Positions 44,994 through 57,829 of a DNA stretch of 64,000 nucleotides are shown here, piece by piece. The stretch's first letter is position 1, and each line of letters starts with the position of its first letter. Source of the stretch: Paenactinomyces guangxiensis (lineage in GTDB: Bacteria > Bacillota > Bacilli > Thermoactinomycetales > Thermoactinomycetaceae); the NCBI RefSeq assembly GCF_016055185.1, contig NZ_JAECVR010000008.1, positions 93,490-157,489 on the forward strand, in the 5' to 3' direction. The position numbers and the translations under genes are program-made. The notes under the pieces were generated by a model. It saw only the letters and a program-made list of their open reading frames with translations, had not been told where the DNA came from and did no database searches.

Positions 44994-45236
44994 CATATTG
45001 AATTTTCTGTGTTATAGAAATAATATCACTAGGTTCTGGCCGCAACGTAAGCTGCAGGGTTAAACCAGCTCCATCGACTCTTGTTTTTTCCGACTGCTTT
45101 GCCTAGTATTCAACTGATTTCGTTAATCATTTCGATTATTTAGATGTAATTATAGACAGCTTCTTTTTGCTCTGTCAACAGATTTCAACCACTTTTTTAT
45201 TACAAAATTGGAAGCGGTTCCAAAACAATCCGGTGC
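44994..45236. other. Upstream region of the ilv-leu operon with a cre-like palindrome
   Basis: No gene is present. TTGGAAGCGGTTCCAA at 45208-45223 is close to a CcpA-binding cre site, with symmetric departures at two positions. In Bacillus CcpA activates this operon from a similar upstream position. The operon promoter should lie near 45000-45050, but I cannot fix its boxes. Confidence 0.4.
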
Positions 45237-45265
45237 AAACTCCCCAACCTTCCGGGGAGTTTTTA
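45237..45265. terminator. Terminator after ilvD
   Basis: AAACTCCCC and GGGGAGTTT form a perfect 9-base stem with an 8-base loop, directly after the ilvD stop. The T-run is longer on the plus strand. Confidence 0.65.
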
Positions 45266-45273
45266 AATCTTAC

Positions 45274-46944
45274 TTATAGCTCTTTTAAGACAGCCCCCGT
45301 ATTGGCGGAGGTCACCAGATGGGCATAACGCCTTAAAAATGCTCCCTCCACTTTTGTTTTGGGCTGTGTCCACTGCTCACGCCGAACTTGCAATTCCTCT
45401 TCAGAAACCTCAAGATGAATAGATCCTTGCACCAGGTCAATCTCAATCAGATCTCCCTGTTGAACAAGAGCAATTGGACCGCCTTCTGCTGCTTCCGGAG
45501 ACACGTGACCGATACTGATTCCCCTTGTGGCACCGGAAAAGCGGCCGTCAGTGATCAGTGCCACATCCTTACCCAGGCCCATCCCCACAATGGCTGATGT
45601 GGGAGACAGCATTTCCGGCATCCCCGGTCCTCCCTTAGGGCCTTCATAGCGTATGATCACCACATCTCCGGCCTTCACTTTTCCCAGAGCGATGCCGGCG
45701 AGGGCTGAATCCTGCGACTCAAATACCACTGCAGGGCCGCGAAACACCTTCACAGACGGGTCTACCGCCCCTGTTTTGATGACCGCCCCGTCCGGAGCCA
45801 GGTTCCCGTAGAGAACCTGAAGCCCGCCTGTCTCGCTGTAAGCATTGTCCAGGCTGTGGATCACCTCAGGATCAAGGACTTCTGCTCTCTCGATATTTTC
45901 TCCCAGTGTTTTTAAGGTAACCGTCGGGCAGTCCAGATGCAGCAGGCCTTCCCGTTTGCTTAACTCTTTTAAGATCGCACTGATTCCGCCGGCACGATCC
46001 ACATCTTCCATATGCCATTTCCCGGCAGGGCTCACTTTACAAAGATTGGGAACTTTTTTGGATAATTCATTGATCCGGGATAACGGATAATCTACACCCG
46101 CTTCATGAGCAATCGCCATCGTATGTAACACGGTATTGGTCGATCCGCCCATGGCCATATCAAGGGTAAATGCATTATCAAGTGACTTCTCAGTTACGAT
46201 ATCACGCGGCTTTAAATCGGCTTCAATCAGTTTTATGATCTGCTGTGCCGCTTTTTTCGCCAGCTCCTCTCTCTCCTTTGTCGCGGCCAGGATACTTCCG
46301 TTTCCGGGAAGAGCCAGGCCGAGAGCTTCTGCTAGACAGTTCATTGAGTTTGCCGTAAACATTCCCGAGCAGGAGCCACAGCTGGGACAACCAAACTCCT
46401 CCAGTGTCTGCAATTCTTGATCATCAATTTTTCCGGCTTGATAAGCCCCTACGCCTTCAAAAACGGATGACAGGTCCACTTTTTGTCCGGAAGGGGTTAC
46501 CCCGGCCGCCATCGGGCCACCGCTGATAAAAATGGTGGGGATATTGACCCTCATGGCTCCCATCATCATACCGGGGGTGATCTTGTCACAGTTGGGAATA
46601 CAGATCAAACCGTCAAACCAGTGAGCCAGGGCCACGGTTTCCACGGAGTCAGCGATAATCTCACGGCTGGGCAAAGAATACCTCATTCCGATATGTCCCA
46701 TCGCGATCCCGTCATCAACTCCGATGGTATTAAATTCAAAAGGAATTCCCCCCGCTTCACGAACCGCTTTTTTTACTGTTTCCGCAAATTTGTTGAGGTG
46801 CATATGACCCGGAATAATTTCCACAAATGAATTGCAAATCCCGATAAACGGTTTATCAAAGTCTTCATTTTTTAAGCCGGCAGCCCGCAGCAAACTCCGA
46901 TGGGGAGCACGGTCTACTCCTTTTTTAATTTGATCGCTCCGCAA
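45274..46944 (-). CDS. ilvD: Dihydroxy-acid dehydratase
   Basis: IlvD dehydrates dihydroxy-acids in valine and isoleucine synthesis, using an Fe-S cluster. The 556 residues show the cluster-binding cysteines in CNSFVEI-type, [10 protein letters not shown] and [19 protein letters not shown] positions, and the C-terminal [19 protein letters not shown]. The TTG at 46944 has AAGGTG 7 bases before it and gives the family's usual RSDQIKKG start; an upstream start would add 11 residues. It has its own transcript, separate from ilvB. Confidence 0.94.
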   Translation of the reverse strand: MRSDQIKKGVDRAPHRSLLRAAGLKNEDFDKPFIGICNSFVEIIPGHMHLNKFAETVKKAVREAGGIPFEFNTIGVDDGIAMGHIGMRYSLPSREIIADSVETVALAHWFDGLICIPNCDKITPGMMMGAMRVNIPTIFISGGPMAAGVTPSGQKVDLSSVFEGVGAYQAGKIDDQELQTLEEFGCPSCGSCSGMFTANSMNCLAEALGLALPGNGSILAATKEREELAKKAAQQIIKLIEADLKPRDIVTEKSLDNAFTLDMAMGGSTNTVLHTMAIAHEAGVDYPLSRINELSKKVPNLCKVSPAGKWHMEDVDRAGGISAILKELSKREGLLHLDCPTVTLKTLGENIERAEVLDPEVIHSLDNAYSETGGLQVLYGNLAPDGAVIKTGAVDPSVKVFRGPAVVFESQDSALAGIALGKVKAGDVVIIRYEGPKGGPGMPEMLSPTSAIVGMGLGKDVALITDGRFSGATRGISIGHVSPEAAEGGPIALVQQGDLIEIDLVQGSIHLEVSEEELQVRREQWTQPKTKVEGAFLRRYAHLVTSANTGAVLKEL

Positions 46945-47091
46945 GCTTTTGCACCTTCTCTCTTTATGATTGTCCAAATGTTTTTCGTATCAGTTTATAT
47001 CAAAATAATGTAATTGTCACTTATTTTTTTGAATATTCCCCTTATGGAAATTTTTAACATCGGCATTTTCTTGTCAGAGAATATTTTCTAG

Positions 47092-47120
47092 TTGCACAAA
47101 GCCCTGCACAGGTATATAAT
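47092..47120 (+). promoter_or_regulatory. Promoter of the marR-MFS pair
   Basis: TTGCAC (47092-47097), a 17-base spacer and a consensus TATAAT (47115-47120). CTACT and AGTAG arms at about 47140-47158, downstream of the start point, could be the operator for MarR autorepression. Confidence 0.75.
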
Positions 47121-47181
47121 CTTCCTTAACTATTTAACCTACTGAAACAACTAAGTAGTGACCATATAGAGGGAGATGAAA

Positions 47182-47598
47182 ATGTCAGATCGCTTAGATC
47201 TTATAATGGAGTTAGAACAGACGTTTTTCAACCTGGGCCGCCACATGCGCAAAGAGTTAGGAAAAATCTGGGGTGATACCCTTACCGGAGCCGAATTTGG
47301 CGTATTAAAACAACTCCATTTAAAAAGCCCGCAAATCGTAACCGCACTTTCCCATGAATTTGAGGTATCTGTCAGCCATATTACCCACGTTGCCGATCAA
47401 TTGGAGAAAAAAAACCTGGCCTGCCGAAAAAGATCCCAGTTAGACAAACGCGTTGTAGAGTTGCACATCACTGATGAAGGTAAACAATTGGTGGAAGAAA
47501 CATCCAAGAAAAAAACAGAGTACTTCCGGCAAAAATTTGAAAACCTAACCACAGAAGAAATTAAAACCCTTCTTCAACTGTTGCAGAAAATCGTATAA
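47182..47598 (+). CDS. MarR family transcriptional regulator
   Basis: This 138-residue winged-helix repressor has a DNA-recognition helix in SVSHITHVADQLEKKNLACR and a wing with RSQLDKRVVELHITDEGKQLV. These proteins usually release DNA on binding a phenolic or toxic ligand. The ATG at 47182 has GGGAG 6 bases before it; the ATG two codons earlier is too close to it. It precedes the MFS drug-type exporter by 80 bases and very likely controls it. Confidence 0.9.
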   Translation: MSDRLDLIMELEQTFFNLGRHMRKELGKIWGDTLTGAEFGVLKQLHLKSPQIVTALSHEFEVSVSHITHVADQLEKKNLACRKRSQLDKRVVELHITDEGKQLVEETSKKKTEYFRQKFENLTTEEIKTLLQLLQKIV

Positions 47599-47680
47599 TT
47601 CTCGAAATCAGCTCATTTCCTCAGGGGGATGAGCCATCGTTTTATTTTAATGTTGAGGCAAAAGTCCAGAGGGGTGTAGA

Positions 47681-49303
47681 GTGGAACATTTAAGTCATAA
47701 ACAAAAGACAACAATCATGATCGCAATCGTTGCTTCCATGCTATTCGCCGCGCTGAACCAGACCATTGTAGGGACCATCCTGCCGCGGATCATCTCCGAG
47801 CTGAAAGGGATGGAATACTTTTACTGGGTTTTTACCATTTACATGCTATCATCCAGTATTACGGCTATTCTGGTAGGAAAGCTTTCCGATATTTACGGGA
47901 GAAAACCCTTTTTGCTCGTCGGAATCGGCCTGTTTGTCCTCGGTTCATTTTTATGCGGAACATCTGCAAATATTTTTCAGTTAATTACCTACCGCGGCAT
48001 TCAGGGGCTGGGGGGCGGAATGGTCATGTCTACTGCTTTTACAGCAGTCGGGGATCTATTCTCTCCCCGCGAACGAGGGCGATGGCAAGGATTAATGAGT
48101 GCCACCTTTGGATTAGCCAGCATCCTTGGGCCCATGCTCGGCGGCTACATTGTGGATCACATGGATTGGCACTGGTGTTTCTGGATCTTTTTGCCGTTTG
48201 GCATCATCACTTTTGCTTTGATCTGGAGATTGTTTCCACAGGCACCGCGAAAAGATAAACAACCGATTGATTACTTTGGCTCCCTCTTTTTAACATTGAC
48301 GATGATTCCCATGTTGCTGGCATTTACATGGGCGGGCAGCAAGTATGCATGGACATCTCTGTGCATTCTCGGTTTATTTGCTGCATCCGCCGTTGCACTG
48401 CTTATTTTTATCCTGATTGAAAGAGCTGTTAAAAGTCCAGTTTTACCGTTAGCATTGTTTAAAAATTCGATTTTTAGCCTGTCCAACTTAATCAACTTCA
48501 TCCTTGGTGCAGGAATGTTCGGAGCCATCATGTATACGCCGTTTTTCATTCAGGGAGTGATGGGTCAATCGGCTACCCATTCCAGTTTTATCATGATTCC
48601 GATGACACTTGGCTTAGTCAGCGGGAGCATCCTCTCCGGGCAGATTACCTCCCGTACCGGAAAATATAAAGTTTTAGCCCTGTCAGGGCTGATTGTCATG
48701 TCAGTGGGCATGTTCTCCATGTACTTTATTGATCCGGATATATCTGTACTTCAGCTTGTCTTGCACATGCTTGTGATCGGAATCGGGTTGGGCGTGAGTT
48801 TCCCTATTTTTATGCTAACTGTTCAGAACGCCGTCGATTACAGGCATCTGGGAGTAGCCACCTCTTCTTCACAATTATTCCGGCAGTTGGGCGGCACAAT
48901 CGGCGTTTCAATCATGGGAACAATCATGACTACCACTATGAAAAGCGAATTGGAAAAACTGACCCCTGCAGGCCGCGCAGACATGTTGGCACAAAACCCG
49001 GAAGCCGCCGAGAAACTCGCCTCCCTTAGAAACCCGCAGATTCTAATGAATCACGAACAATTGGCCGCAATCAAGAGCCGTCTGCCCGAACCGCTTATCT
49101 CCACGTTTGATCAGACCATTCACATATTAAAAGCAGCTTTAGCCACAGCGATTAACCATGTCTTCCTGGCAGGGAGCATCATACTCGCAACCGGATTTAT
49201 TCTCACCTTATTCCTTAAAGAAATCCCGTTGCGGACAAGTAATCAGCAAATAAACAAAGAAGAAGATGAAAGTAATCAGGTATTACGCGAAAGATTAAAC
49301 TAA
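47681..49303 (+). CDS. MFS multidrug exporter, DHA2 (EmrB/QacA) family
   Basis: This 540-residue, 14-helix drug:H+ antiporter has the motif A GKLSDIYGRKPFLLVG (about residue 67) and the motif-C-like ATFGLASILGPMLGGYIVD (about 140), characteristic of drug exporters. An extended external loop between the last helices (about 425-475) is usual for EmrB/QacA proteins. The GTG at 47681 has GAGGGG 6 bases before it. With the MarR gene it forms a typical inducible efflux pair; the substrate is unknown. Confidence 0.9.
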   Translation: MEHLSHKQKTTIMIAIVASMLFAALNQTIVGTILPRIISELKGMEYFYWVFTIYMLSSSITAILVGKLSDIYGRKPFLLVGIGLFVLGSFLCGTSANIFQLITYRGIQGLGGGMVMSTAFTAVGDLFSPRERGRWQGLMSATFGLASILGPMLGGYIVDHMDWHWCFWIFLPFGIITFALIWRLFPQAPRKDKQPIDYFGSLFLTLTMIPMLLAFTWAGSKYAWTSLCILGLFAASAVALLIFILIERAVKSPVLPLALFKNSIFSLSNLINFILGAGMFGAIMYTPFFIQGVMGQSATHSSFIMIPMTLGLVSGSILSGQITSRTGKYKVLALSGLIVMSVGMFSMYFIDPDISVLQLVLHMLVIGIGLGVSFPIFMLTVQNAVDYRHLGVATSSSQLFRQLGGTIGVSIMGTIMTTTMKSELEKLTPAGRADMLAQNPEAAEKLASLRNPQILMNHEQLAAIKSRLPEPLISTFDQTIHILKAALATAINHVFLAGSIILATGFILTLFLKEIPLRTSNQQINKEEDESNQVLRERLN

Positions 49304-49308
49304 AAATG

Positions 49309-49343
49309 ACAAGCACTCATAAAAAAGATGAGTGCTTGTTTTA
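49309..49343 (+). terminator. Terminator of the MFS exporter
   Basis: ACAAGCACTCAT and ATGAGTGCTTGT form a perfect 12-base stem with a 7-base loop followed by TTTT. Confidence 0.85.
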
Positions 49344-49371
49344 TCCCAGCAATACAGGACACCATCGGTTA

Positions 49372-49980
49372 TCATTTATTTAATTGAAAATCTACTAAAT
49401 CAGCAATCAAAAGATAGCGTTGTGGGGAAAAGCCTATATATGAGAAAGGATAACAAGTGGATACAGTTAGCTGTGGTTTGGGATAGGTAGAAACAATTGC
49501 CTTTCGATCATGCTGATCAACAATACGGCTTTTTTTCACCTGATAAGTAAATATACCAGCTTCAGTTTGTACAATGAACTTATCACCGATCTTTATTTCA
49601 CCCATGCGCCGAAAAACAGTATCCCTGTGTCCCGAAAGAAGTGAATTGTCCTTTTCTCCAGGCAAAACACTTTTTTTGTAATGGCCAACCCCTCTAGCCA
49701 ATTGGCTCTCTGATGTCCCATGAATAATGGGCAATTTGGCTTTCAGTCTGGGAATTTCCAGAACTCCGATGGTTTCCCCTACCTTCGGCTGCTTCTTATA
49801 CAGAGGCCCCTTGGGCAGTACAAGCGGTTTATCTTTTGGCTGGGAACTTTTCACTGAGGAAGCCGATGAATAAACAGGCAGTGGGGCAACTTGATTAAGT
49901 TCGCCCCACCATTTCCAACCGCCATAAGCGATTAAACAAATTCCTAACAAGTAAAACCAAAAATGAGCCTTACGCCACAT
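49372..49980 (-). CDS. Sortase, class D type
   Basis: This membrane transpeptidase cleaves a sorting motif and joins the protein to the cell wall. The 202 residues have an N-terminal membrane anchor (about 7-25) and the sortase barrel. The catalytic His is in SLLSGHRDTVF (about residue 118), Cys in LTVSTCYPF (about 178) and Arg in SPQRYLL. The pattern fits class D sortases, which cut LPxTA-type signals. It overlaps the end of the LPKTA surface-protein gene by 11 bases, so that protein is its likely dedicated substrate. Confidence 0.88.
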   Translation of the reverse strand: MWRKAHFWFYLLGICLIAYGGWKWWGELNQVAPLPVYSSASSVKSSQPKDKPLVLPKGPLYKKQPKVGETIGVLEIPRLKAKLPIIHGTSESQLARGVGHYKKSVLPGEKDNSLLSGHRDTVFRRMGEIKIGDKFIVQTEAGIFTYQVKKSRIVDQHDRKAIVSTYPKPQLTVSTCYPFSYIGFSPQRYLLIADLVDFQLNK

Positions 49981-50908
49981 GATTCCTTCTGCGAATGAGA
50001 TGGAAAATGGCCCCGATCACAAATAAGAGCACTCCGCCAAACATAATGTTCGGATATGGAGTTGCTGTTTTTGGCAGTTCCCCGCCTTCCTCAGTTTTTT
50101 CCAATGGTCCGGCAGGAAGGTTAACCACATGTGTCCCTTCATCCAGATCGTCCGGTTCGGGTTGCGGTACTGTCCCAGGAGGGGTGCCGCCGTCGCCAGG
50201 TTCACCATCGCCAGGACCGCCGTCACCAGGGCCGCCGTCACCAGGGCCGCCGTCACCAGGGCCACCGTCATCAGGACCACCATCGCCAGGGCCACCATCG
50301 CCAGGACCACCATCGCCAGGGCCACCATCGCCAGGGCCACCGTCACCAGGACCACCATCGCCAGGGCCACCGTCACCAGGACCACCATCGCCAGGGCCAC
50401 CATCGCCAGGGCCACCGTCACCAGGACCACCATCGCCAGGACCACCGTCACCAGGGCCACCATCGCCAGGGCCGCCGTCACCAGGGCCACCATCGCCAGG
50501 GCCACCGTCACCAGGACCGCCGTCACCAGGGCCGCCGTCACCAGGACCGTCGTCGCCAGGGCCGCCGATACCACCATCAACTTCACCGCCGATAACTGCT
50601 CCGACTTGACCACCGATGTTGTCGTCACCTTCACCGCCGATACCAACGCCAACGCCAACACCGACGCCAACGCCGCCTTGGGCAACTTCGACTCCATCGC
50701 GATCAAGGGTACGGGCATCAGGGGCACCTGCCATATCAGGTTCATTCGATGGTTGCACAACTACTTTAGTGCCAATACTGCCATCGATCCCGGTGTTGGC
50801 TGATGCATCAGTTCCGGCACCAAACGCTGCCATCGGAGATGCAAAAACAGCCAGGCCAAAGCAGACTGCACCAAGTCCGCTCGCCTTTGCAAAGGATTTT
50901 TTGTTCAT
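49970..50908 (-). CDS. LPKTA-anchored surface protein with GPGDG pentapeptide repeats
   Basis: This exported wall protein (312 residues) has a signal peptide (about 1-30), a short acidic region, a GVGVGVGVG run (about 82-90), and about 25 tandem GPGDG pentapeptides (roughly residues 115-238). It ends in a sorting signal: LPKTATP, a hydrophobic helix, and RRRNHVA. The repeats give a flexible, strongly acidic chain with Pro-Gly turns every five residues, comparable in pattern to elastin or flagelliform-silk pentads but with Asp. It is not collagen, whose period is three. AGGAGGG is 5 bases before the ATG. The next gene is its sortase. Function unknown; a hydrated coat or metal-binding layer is conceivable. 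Confidence 0.8.
   Translation of the reverse strand: MNKKSFAKASGLGAVCFGLAVFASPMAAFGAGTDASANTGIDGSIGTKVVVQPSNEPDMAGAPDARTLDRDGVEVAQGGVGVGVGVGVGIGGEGDDNIGGQVGAVIGGEVDGGIGGPGDDGPGDGGPGDGGPGDGGPGDGGPGDGGPGDGGPGDGGPGDGGPGDGGPGDGGPGDGGPGDGGPGDGGPGDGGPGDGGPGDGGPGDGGPGDGGPDDGGPGDGGPGDGGPGDGGPGDGEPGDGGTPPGTVPQPEPDDLDEGTHVVNLPAGPLEKTEEGGELPKTATPYPNIMFGGVLLFVIGAIFHLIRRRNHVA
50199..50568 (-). repeat. 15-base tandem repeat array encoding GPGDG
   Basis: There are about 25 copies of a 15-base unit (plus strand of type CCACCATCGCCAGGG). Two main versions, CCATCGCCAGG and CCGTCACCAGG, alternate in patches, and a few units have single changes (CATCAGG, GTCGTCGCC). The period is a multiple of three, so length changes keep the reading frame. 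The unit lacks stop codons in several frames, which creates long false open frames on both strands. Confidence 0.9.
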
Positions 50909-51216
50909 AGCAACCCTCCTGATGTCAATGCATTATTAAATTTTTGGAGATACTGATAACTCTTATATATTAACATAGTAAAAGTTCCCAAGGCAAGCAG
51001 TCATTTTTAATTATTCATTTAATTTTCAAATTATGGATGGTTGATTCTTTAACTATAAATTACGAAATATATAGTACATCTGATTTGGGTTCGTGTTAAA
51101 ATAAATTAGCAATGGCAAGCAAATACAATCCCTCAAGCATTATATATCACTTCGCTTGATATATAAATGAATCAAAGAAGAAAGTATGAGGAGTAATTCA
51201 AAGAGGGGCGAACAGA
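50909..51216. other. AT-rich divergent intergenic region
   Basis: The region holds the promoters of the surface-protein/sortase pair (leftward) and the pseudokinase gene (rightward). A palindrome TATATATCA-N7-TGATATATA lies at 51141-51165, about 50 bases before the pseudokinase ATG. I see no gene and no firm -10/-35 pair. Confidence 0.5.
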
Positions 51217-53082
51217 ATGTTTTTGAAAGAAAAAGGTCAATGGATCAAACAGTACTATGTGATGAATCGTTTCCCTTTTGTTGAGGGAATGCTTTATTAC
51301 GTCGCTCTGTCTCCCGATTCTCAAGATAACAGCGAGGAGTCGGGCATGTCGACCCGCTTTATTCATGCCCTCGACAGTAGCACCTTACCGGAGAATCTGG
51401 ATCTGGATTCACTGTTTCAACGTAATGAAGATGTGTTTTTTCCAATTGAAGAGGTATTTGTAGAAGATGATATACTTTATCAAGTATTCACAAAAATGGA
51501 AGGGACATTATTTGCCTTTTATCTGAGCCAGTCGGCTCCTCTTTCACTGGCAGAGTCCATGAATTTATTAAAAACGATCTGTGACCAGCTCATCCAGCTA
51601 AATGAAGAAAATCAATTTACACTGGTCCACCCCCAAAATATGTTTCTTGATACAGGAAATCGGATCCGCTTTTTGTACGGGGGAAATGCAACTCTTTCCC
51701 TTAAGCCGCTGCAAGAGCCGGAGATCGTATTTCAAGTAGGCTCCATGCTATACACGATGCTTACTAAAAAGTGGATTGAGGCAAATGGAGAAATTGAACG
51801 CCCCCGCAAGAGCCGCGCCGATATTCCGCTGGAACTGGAGAACATCTTGATACGCTCTCTTTCGCCCGATCCGAGCAAACGGCCCAACATTCAAGAACTT
51901 TCCAGAATCGCTCACTATTACAGCCATAAGGCTCCCAAAAAGCTGCCGGAAACAACATCGGCTGAAATACCTGCCCCACAATGGGTTTCAACTACTCGGG
52001 TAACTGACAAAACAATGATCACAAAGACAGGCCTGCTAAAAAAGCTGACACGGCGAAAAAAGATTGTTTTGGCCGTCGCGGGAAGCCTTGCTTTCCTCAT
52101 TATCGGAGCTGTTATCATCACTTCTCTCTTCTCCAGCGCAAGGGCTGATTCAACTCCACAGCAAAAAGCGGCCGCCTGGTATCAACAGGCACAGCAGGAA
52201 GTCAAGAATCAGCATTTGGATAAAGCGATTGAACTGGGCGAAAAAGCAGTTCAAGCAGACCCGCAAAAAAAATATTATATCTATTTGGCCAACCTGTACC
52301 GGGCCTCTCAAAAATATGATAAAGGAATCGAACTATTAACCGAAGCAACAAAAAAGTACCCCAAAGACCCGAGGATGTTCTATGAACTTTCTGTGCTCGC
52401 CTATTACAGCAAAGATTATGAAACAGCAAATGAAGCGATTCAAACAGCGATTCAACTAAGTGATAACAAAGTGTCCGGATATTTTTATATGCACGGAAAA
52501 GTTCTCATTGCAAAGAAAGAGTATACGCGGGCCGTCCAAACATTGAACCGGGCCATTGAGTTGAAAGGAGACCGGGCTACCTACTATCATGAACGGTCTA
52601 TTGCCCTTTATCGCAACGGCAAATTGGATGAGGCCATCAAAAATGAGCAAAAAGCAATCCAACTTGAACCGGAGCAAGGAAAATATGATTTCACACTGGG
52701 AATCATTTATCTGCAAAAAAGAGAAGAAGCCAAAAAGGCAAAAAATGTTGCTGCAAATACAAGGGAAAAACAGATGGACAATTGGACACAAAAGGCGCTT
52801 ACTTCATTTGAGGAAGCTGCCAAGGATCTGCCGCGAGATCCCGATGTCCATTACTATCGTTCAGTCGCCTATTTTTATCAAAACAAGTTTGAACCCTCAT
52901 TAAAGGCAGTTGATCAAGCGATTAAATTTTTGCCGTCCAACGCGCTTCTCTATTACCAAAAAGGCCTCGCCCATCTCGGTTTGAATCAAAAAGATGCAGC
53001 GGCAAAGGCATTCAAAAAAGCAGTGGAGCTTGATCCGCAATCCAAATTATATCAGGAGGCCTTAAATAAGGCACAGAAATAA
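51217..53082 (+). CDS. Membrane pseudokinase with extracellular TPR repeats
   Basis: The 621 residues fall into three parts. Residues of about 1-240 have a protein-kinase-like fold: LVHPQNMFLDTGNRIRFLYGG resembles the catalytic loop region, and NILIRSLSPDPSKRPNIQEL matches the last kinase helix. However, the HRD Asp, the DFG and a clear VAIK Lys are missing, so phosphotransfer is unlikely. A basic stretch and one membrane helix follow (about 285-308). Residues 315-621 form about eight TPR units (NQHLDKAIELGEKAVQADP, and so on) predicted outside the cell. The plan of inner pseudokinase plus helix recalls EssB/YukC of type VII secretion, but no other secretion genes are nearby. The ribosome site AAAGAGGGG is moderate. 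Confidence 0.75.
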   Translation: MFLKEKGQWIKQYYVMNRFPFVEGMLYYVALSPDSQDNSEESGMSTRFIHALDSSTLPENLDLDSLFQRNEDVFFPIEEVFVEDDILYQVFTKMEGTLFAFYLSQSAPLSLAESMNLLKTICDQLIQLNEENQFTLVHPQNMFLDTGNRIRFLYGGNATLSLKPLQEPEIVFQVGSMLYTMLTKKWIEANGEIERPRKSRADIPLELENILIRSLSPDPSKRPNIQELSRIAHYYSHKAPKKLPETTSAEIPAPQWVSTTRVTDKTMITKTGLLKKLTRRKKIVLAVAGSLAFLIIGAVIITSLFSSARADSTPQQKAAAWYQQAQQEVKNQHLDKAIELGEKAVQADPQKKYYIYLANLYRASQKYDKGIELLTEATKKYPKDPRMFYELSVLAYYSKDYETANEAIQTAIQLSDNKVSGYFYMHGKVLIAKKEYTRAVQTLNRAIELKGDRATYYHERSIALYRNGKLDEAIKNEQKAIQLEPEQGKYDFTLGIIYLQKREEAKKAKNVAANTREKQMDNWTQKALTSFEEAAKDLPRDPDVHYYRSVAYFYQNKFEPSLKAVDQAIKFLPSNALLYYQKGLAHLGLNQKDAAAKAFKKAVELDPQSKLYQEALNKAQK

Positions 53083-53087
53083 ACACA

Positions 53088-53134
53088 CAAACCCACCTGC
53101 TCCCCACATACGGGGGACAGGTGGGTTTGTTTTC
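53088..53134. terminator. Shared terminator between the pseudokinase and GH2 genes
   Basis: CAAACCCACCTG and CAGGTGGGTTTG pair perfectly, extended inward by CTCCCC/GGGGG, with T-runs outside. It sits between convergent genes. Confidence 0.85.
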
Positions 53135-53139
53135 CTCCA

Positions 53140-56940
<3,801 letters not shown>

Positions 56941-57159
56941 TCATATTTCACCCTATTTTTCTTCTTCTGACGCTTTTGCCTGTCCGCTTCCGCTCTTTGC
57001 CCCCCATCAATTAATTAATTTAATAAATTATTCACACTTTAGGCAAAATAATTATATCACCATATCATTCTCATATTCAATAAATTATTAGTTAATTGCA
57101 AAAGTTATTTATATTATTAATCCCCGCTTCCGGGACTGATAAAAAGCTTTCTCATTTAC

Positions 57160-57204
57160 AAAGCAAAAAGCCTGCACAGCACATTTTGCAGGCTTTTTGC
57201 TTTG
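57160..57204 (-). terminator. Terminator of the infC-rpmI-rplT operon
   Basis: AAAGCAAAAAGCCTGCA and TGCAGGCTTTTTGCTTT form a perfect 17-base stem with a 10-base loop. It is placed 10 bases after the rplT stop. Confidence 0.85.
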
Positions 57205-57213
57205 AATTTATGA

Positions 57214-57567
57214 TTACTTCGCGTTTTTAGCAAGGTTTGCCAGCTCAGCAAAAGCTTTCTCATTGGAGACAGCCAGCTCAGCGAGCATTTTGCGGTTAAT
57301 GTCAACGCCGGCCACTTTTAAGCCGTGCATAAACTTGTTATAAGACAGACCGTTCATGCGCGCTGCCGCATTGATCCGGGTGATCCACAGTCTGCGGAAG
57401 TCGCGTTTGCGCTGACGACGGTCACGGTAAGCGTACATCAAGGATTTCATCACTTGTTGTTTCGCTGTACGGAACAGTCTGTGTTTAGAACCGAAATAAC
57501 CTTTTGCTAATTTAAGTACCTTTTTGCGACGAGCGCGAGTTACGGTACCTCCTTTTACTCTTGCCAC
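57214..57567 (-). CDS. rplT: 50S ribosomal protein L20
   Basis: L20 is an early assembly protein of the large subunit and, in Bacillus, the repressor of its own operon. The 117 residues match the family over the full length ([20 protein letters not shown] to the Ala-rich end). The ATG has GGAGGGATT before it. It is the last gene of the operon. Confidence 0.97.
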   Translation of the reverse strand: MARVKGGTVTRARRKKVLKLAKGYFGSKHRLFRTAKQQVMKSLMYAYRDRRQRKRDFRRLWITRINAAARMNGLSYNKFMHGLKVAGVDINRKMLAELAVSNEKAFAELANLAKNAK

Positions 57568-57613
57568 AGTGAATCCCTCCTGAACTTAAAACATCTCTTT
57601 CTCTCCAAAAATC

Positions 57614-57811
57614 TTATTTGTATGCGATCAATTGTTTAATGCGTTTAACGTCACCTTTGGACATAATCGCGCTCTTGCGCAAATTGCGTTTGCGTTTGGG
57701 GCTTTTACCTATGAACATATGGTTCATAAAGGCATGGTTGCGTTTCACCTTGCCGGTTCCGGTCTTTCTGAAACGCTTTGCTGCAGAGCTTTTCGTTTTC
57801 ATTTTTGGCAT
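57614..57811 (-). CDS. rpmI: 50S ribosomal protein L35
   Basis: L35 is a 65-residue, strongly basic large-subunit protein; [20 protein letters not shown] is diagnostic. The ribosome site GAGGAAA precedes the ATG. It lies between infC and rplT, as in nearly all bacteria. Confidence 0.97.
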   Translation of the reverse strand: MPKMKTKSSAAKRFRKTGTGKVKRNHAFMNHMFIGKSPKRKRNLRKSAIMSKGDVKRIKQLIAYK

Positions 57812-57829
57812 AGAGTTTTCCTCCTCCGA

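Noticed and set aside
50199..50568. CRISPR-like array
   Set aside because: The units are 15-base direct tandem repeats without spacers and lie inside a coding sequence.
49995..50803. Several long open frames on both strands (Pro-Ser-Pro-Gly, His-Arg-Gln and Thr-Ile-Ala-Arg rich)
   Set aside because: They are shadows of the 15-base tandem repeat, which lacks stop codons in several frames. Only the minus-strand frame with a signal peptide and an LPKTA sorting signal has a ribosome site and sensible ends.
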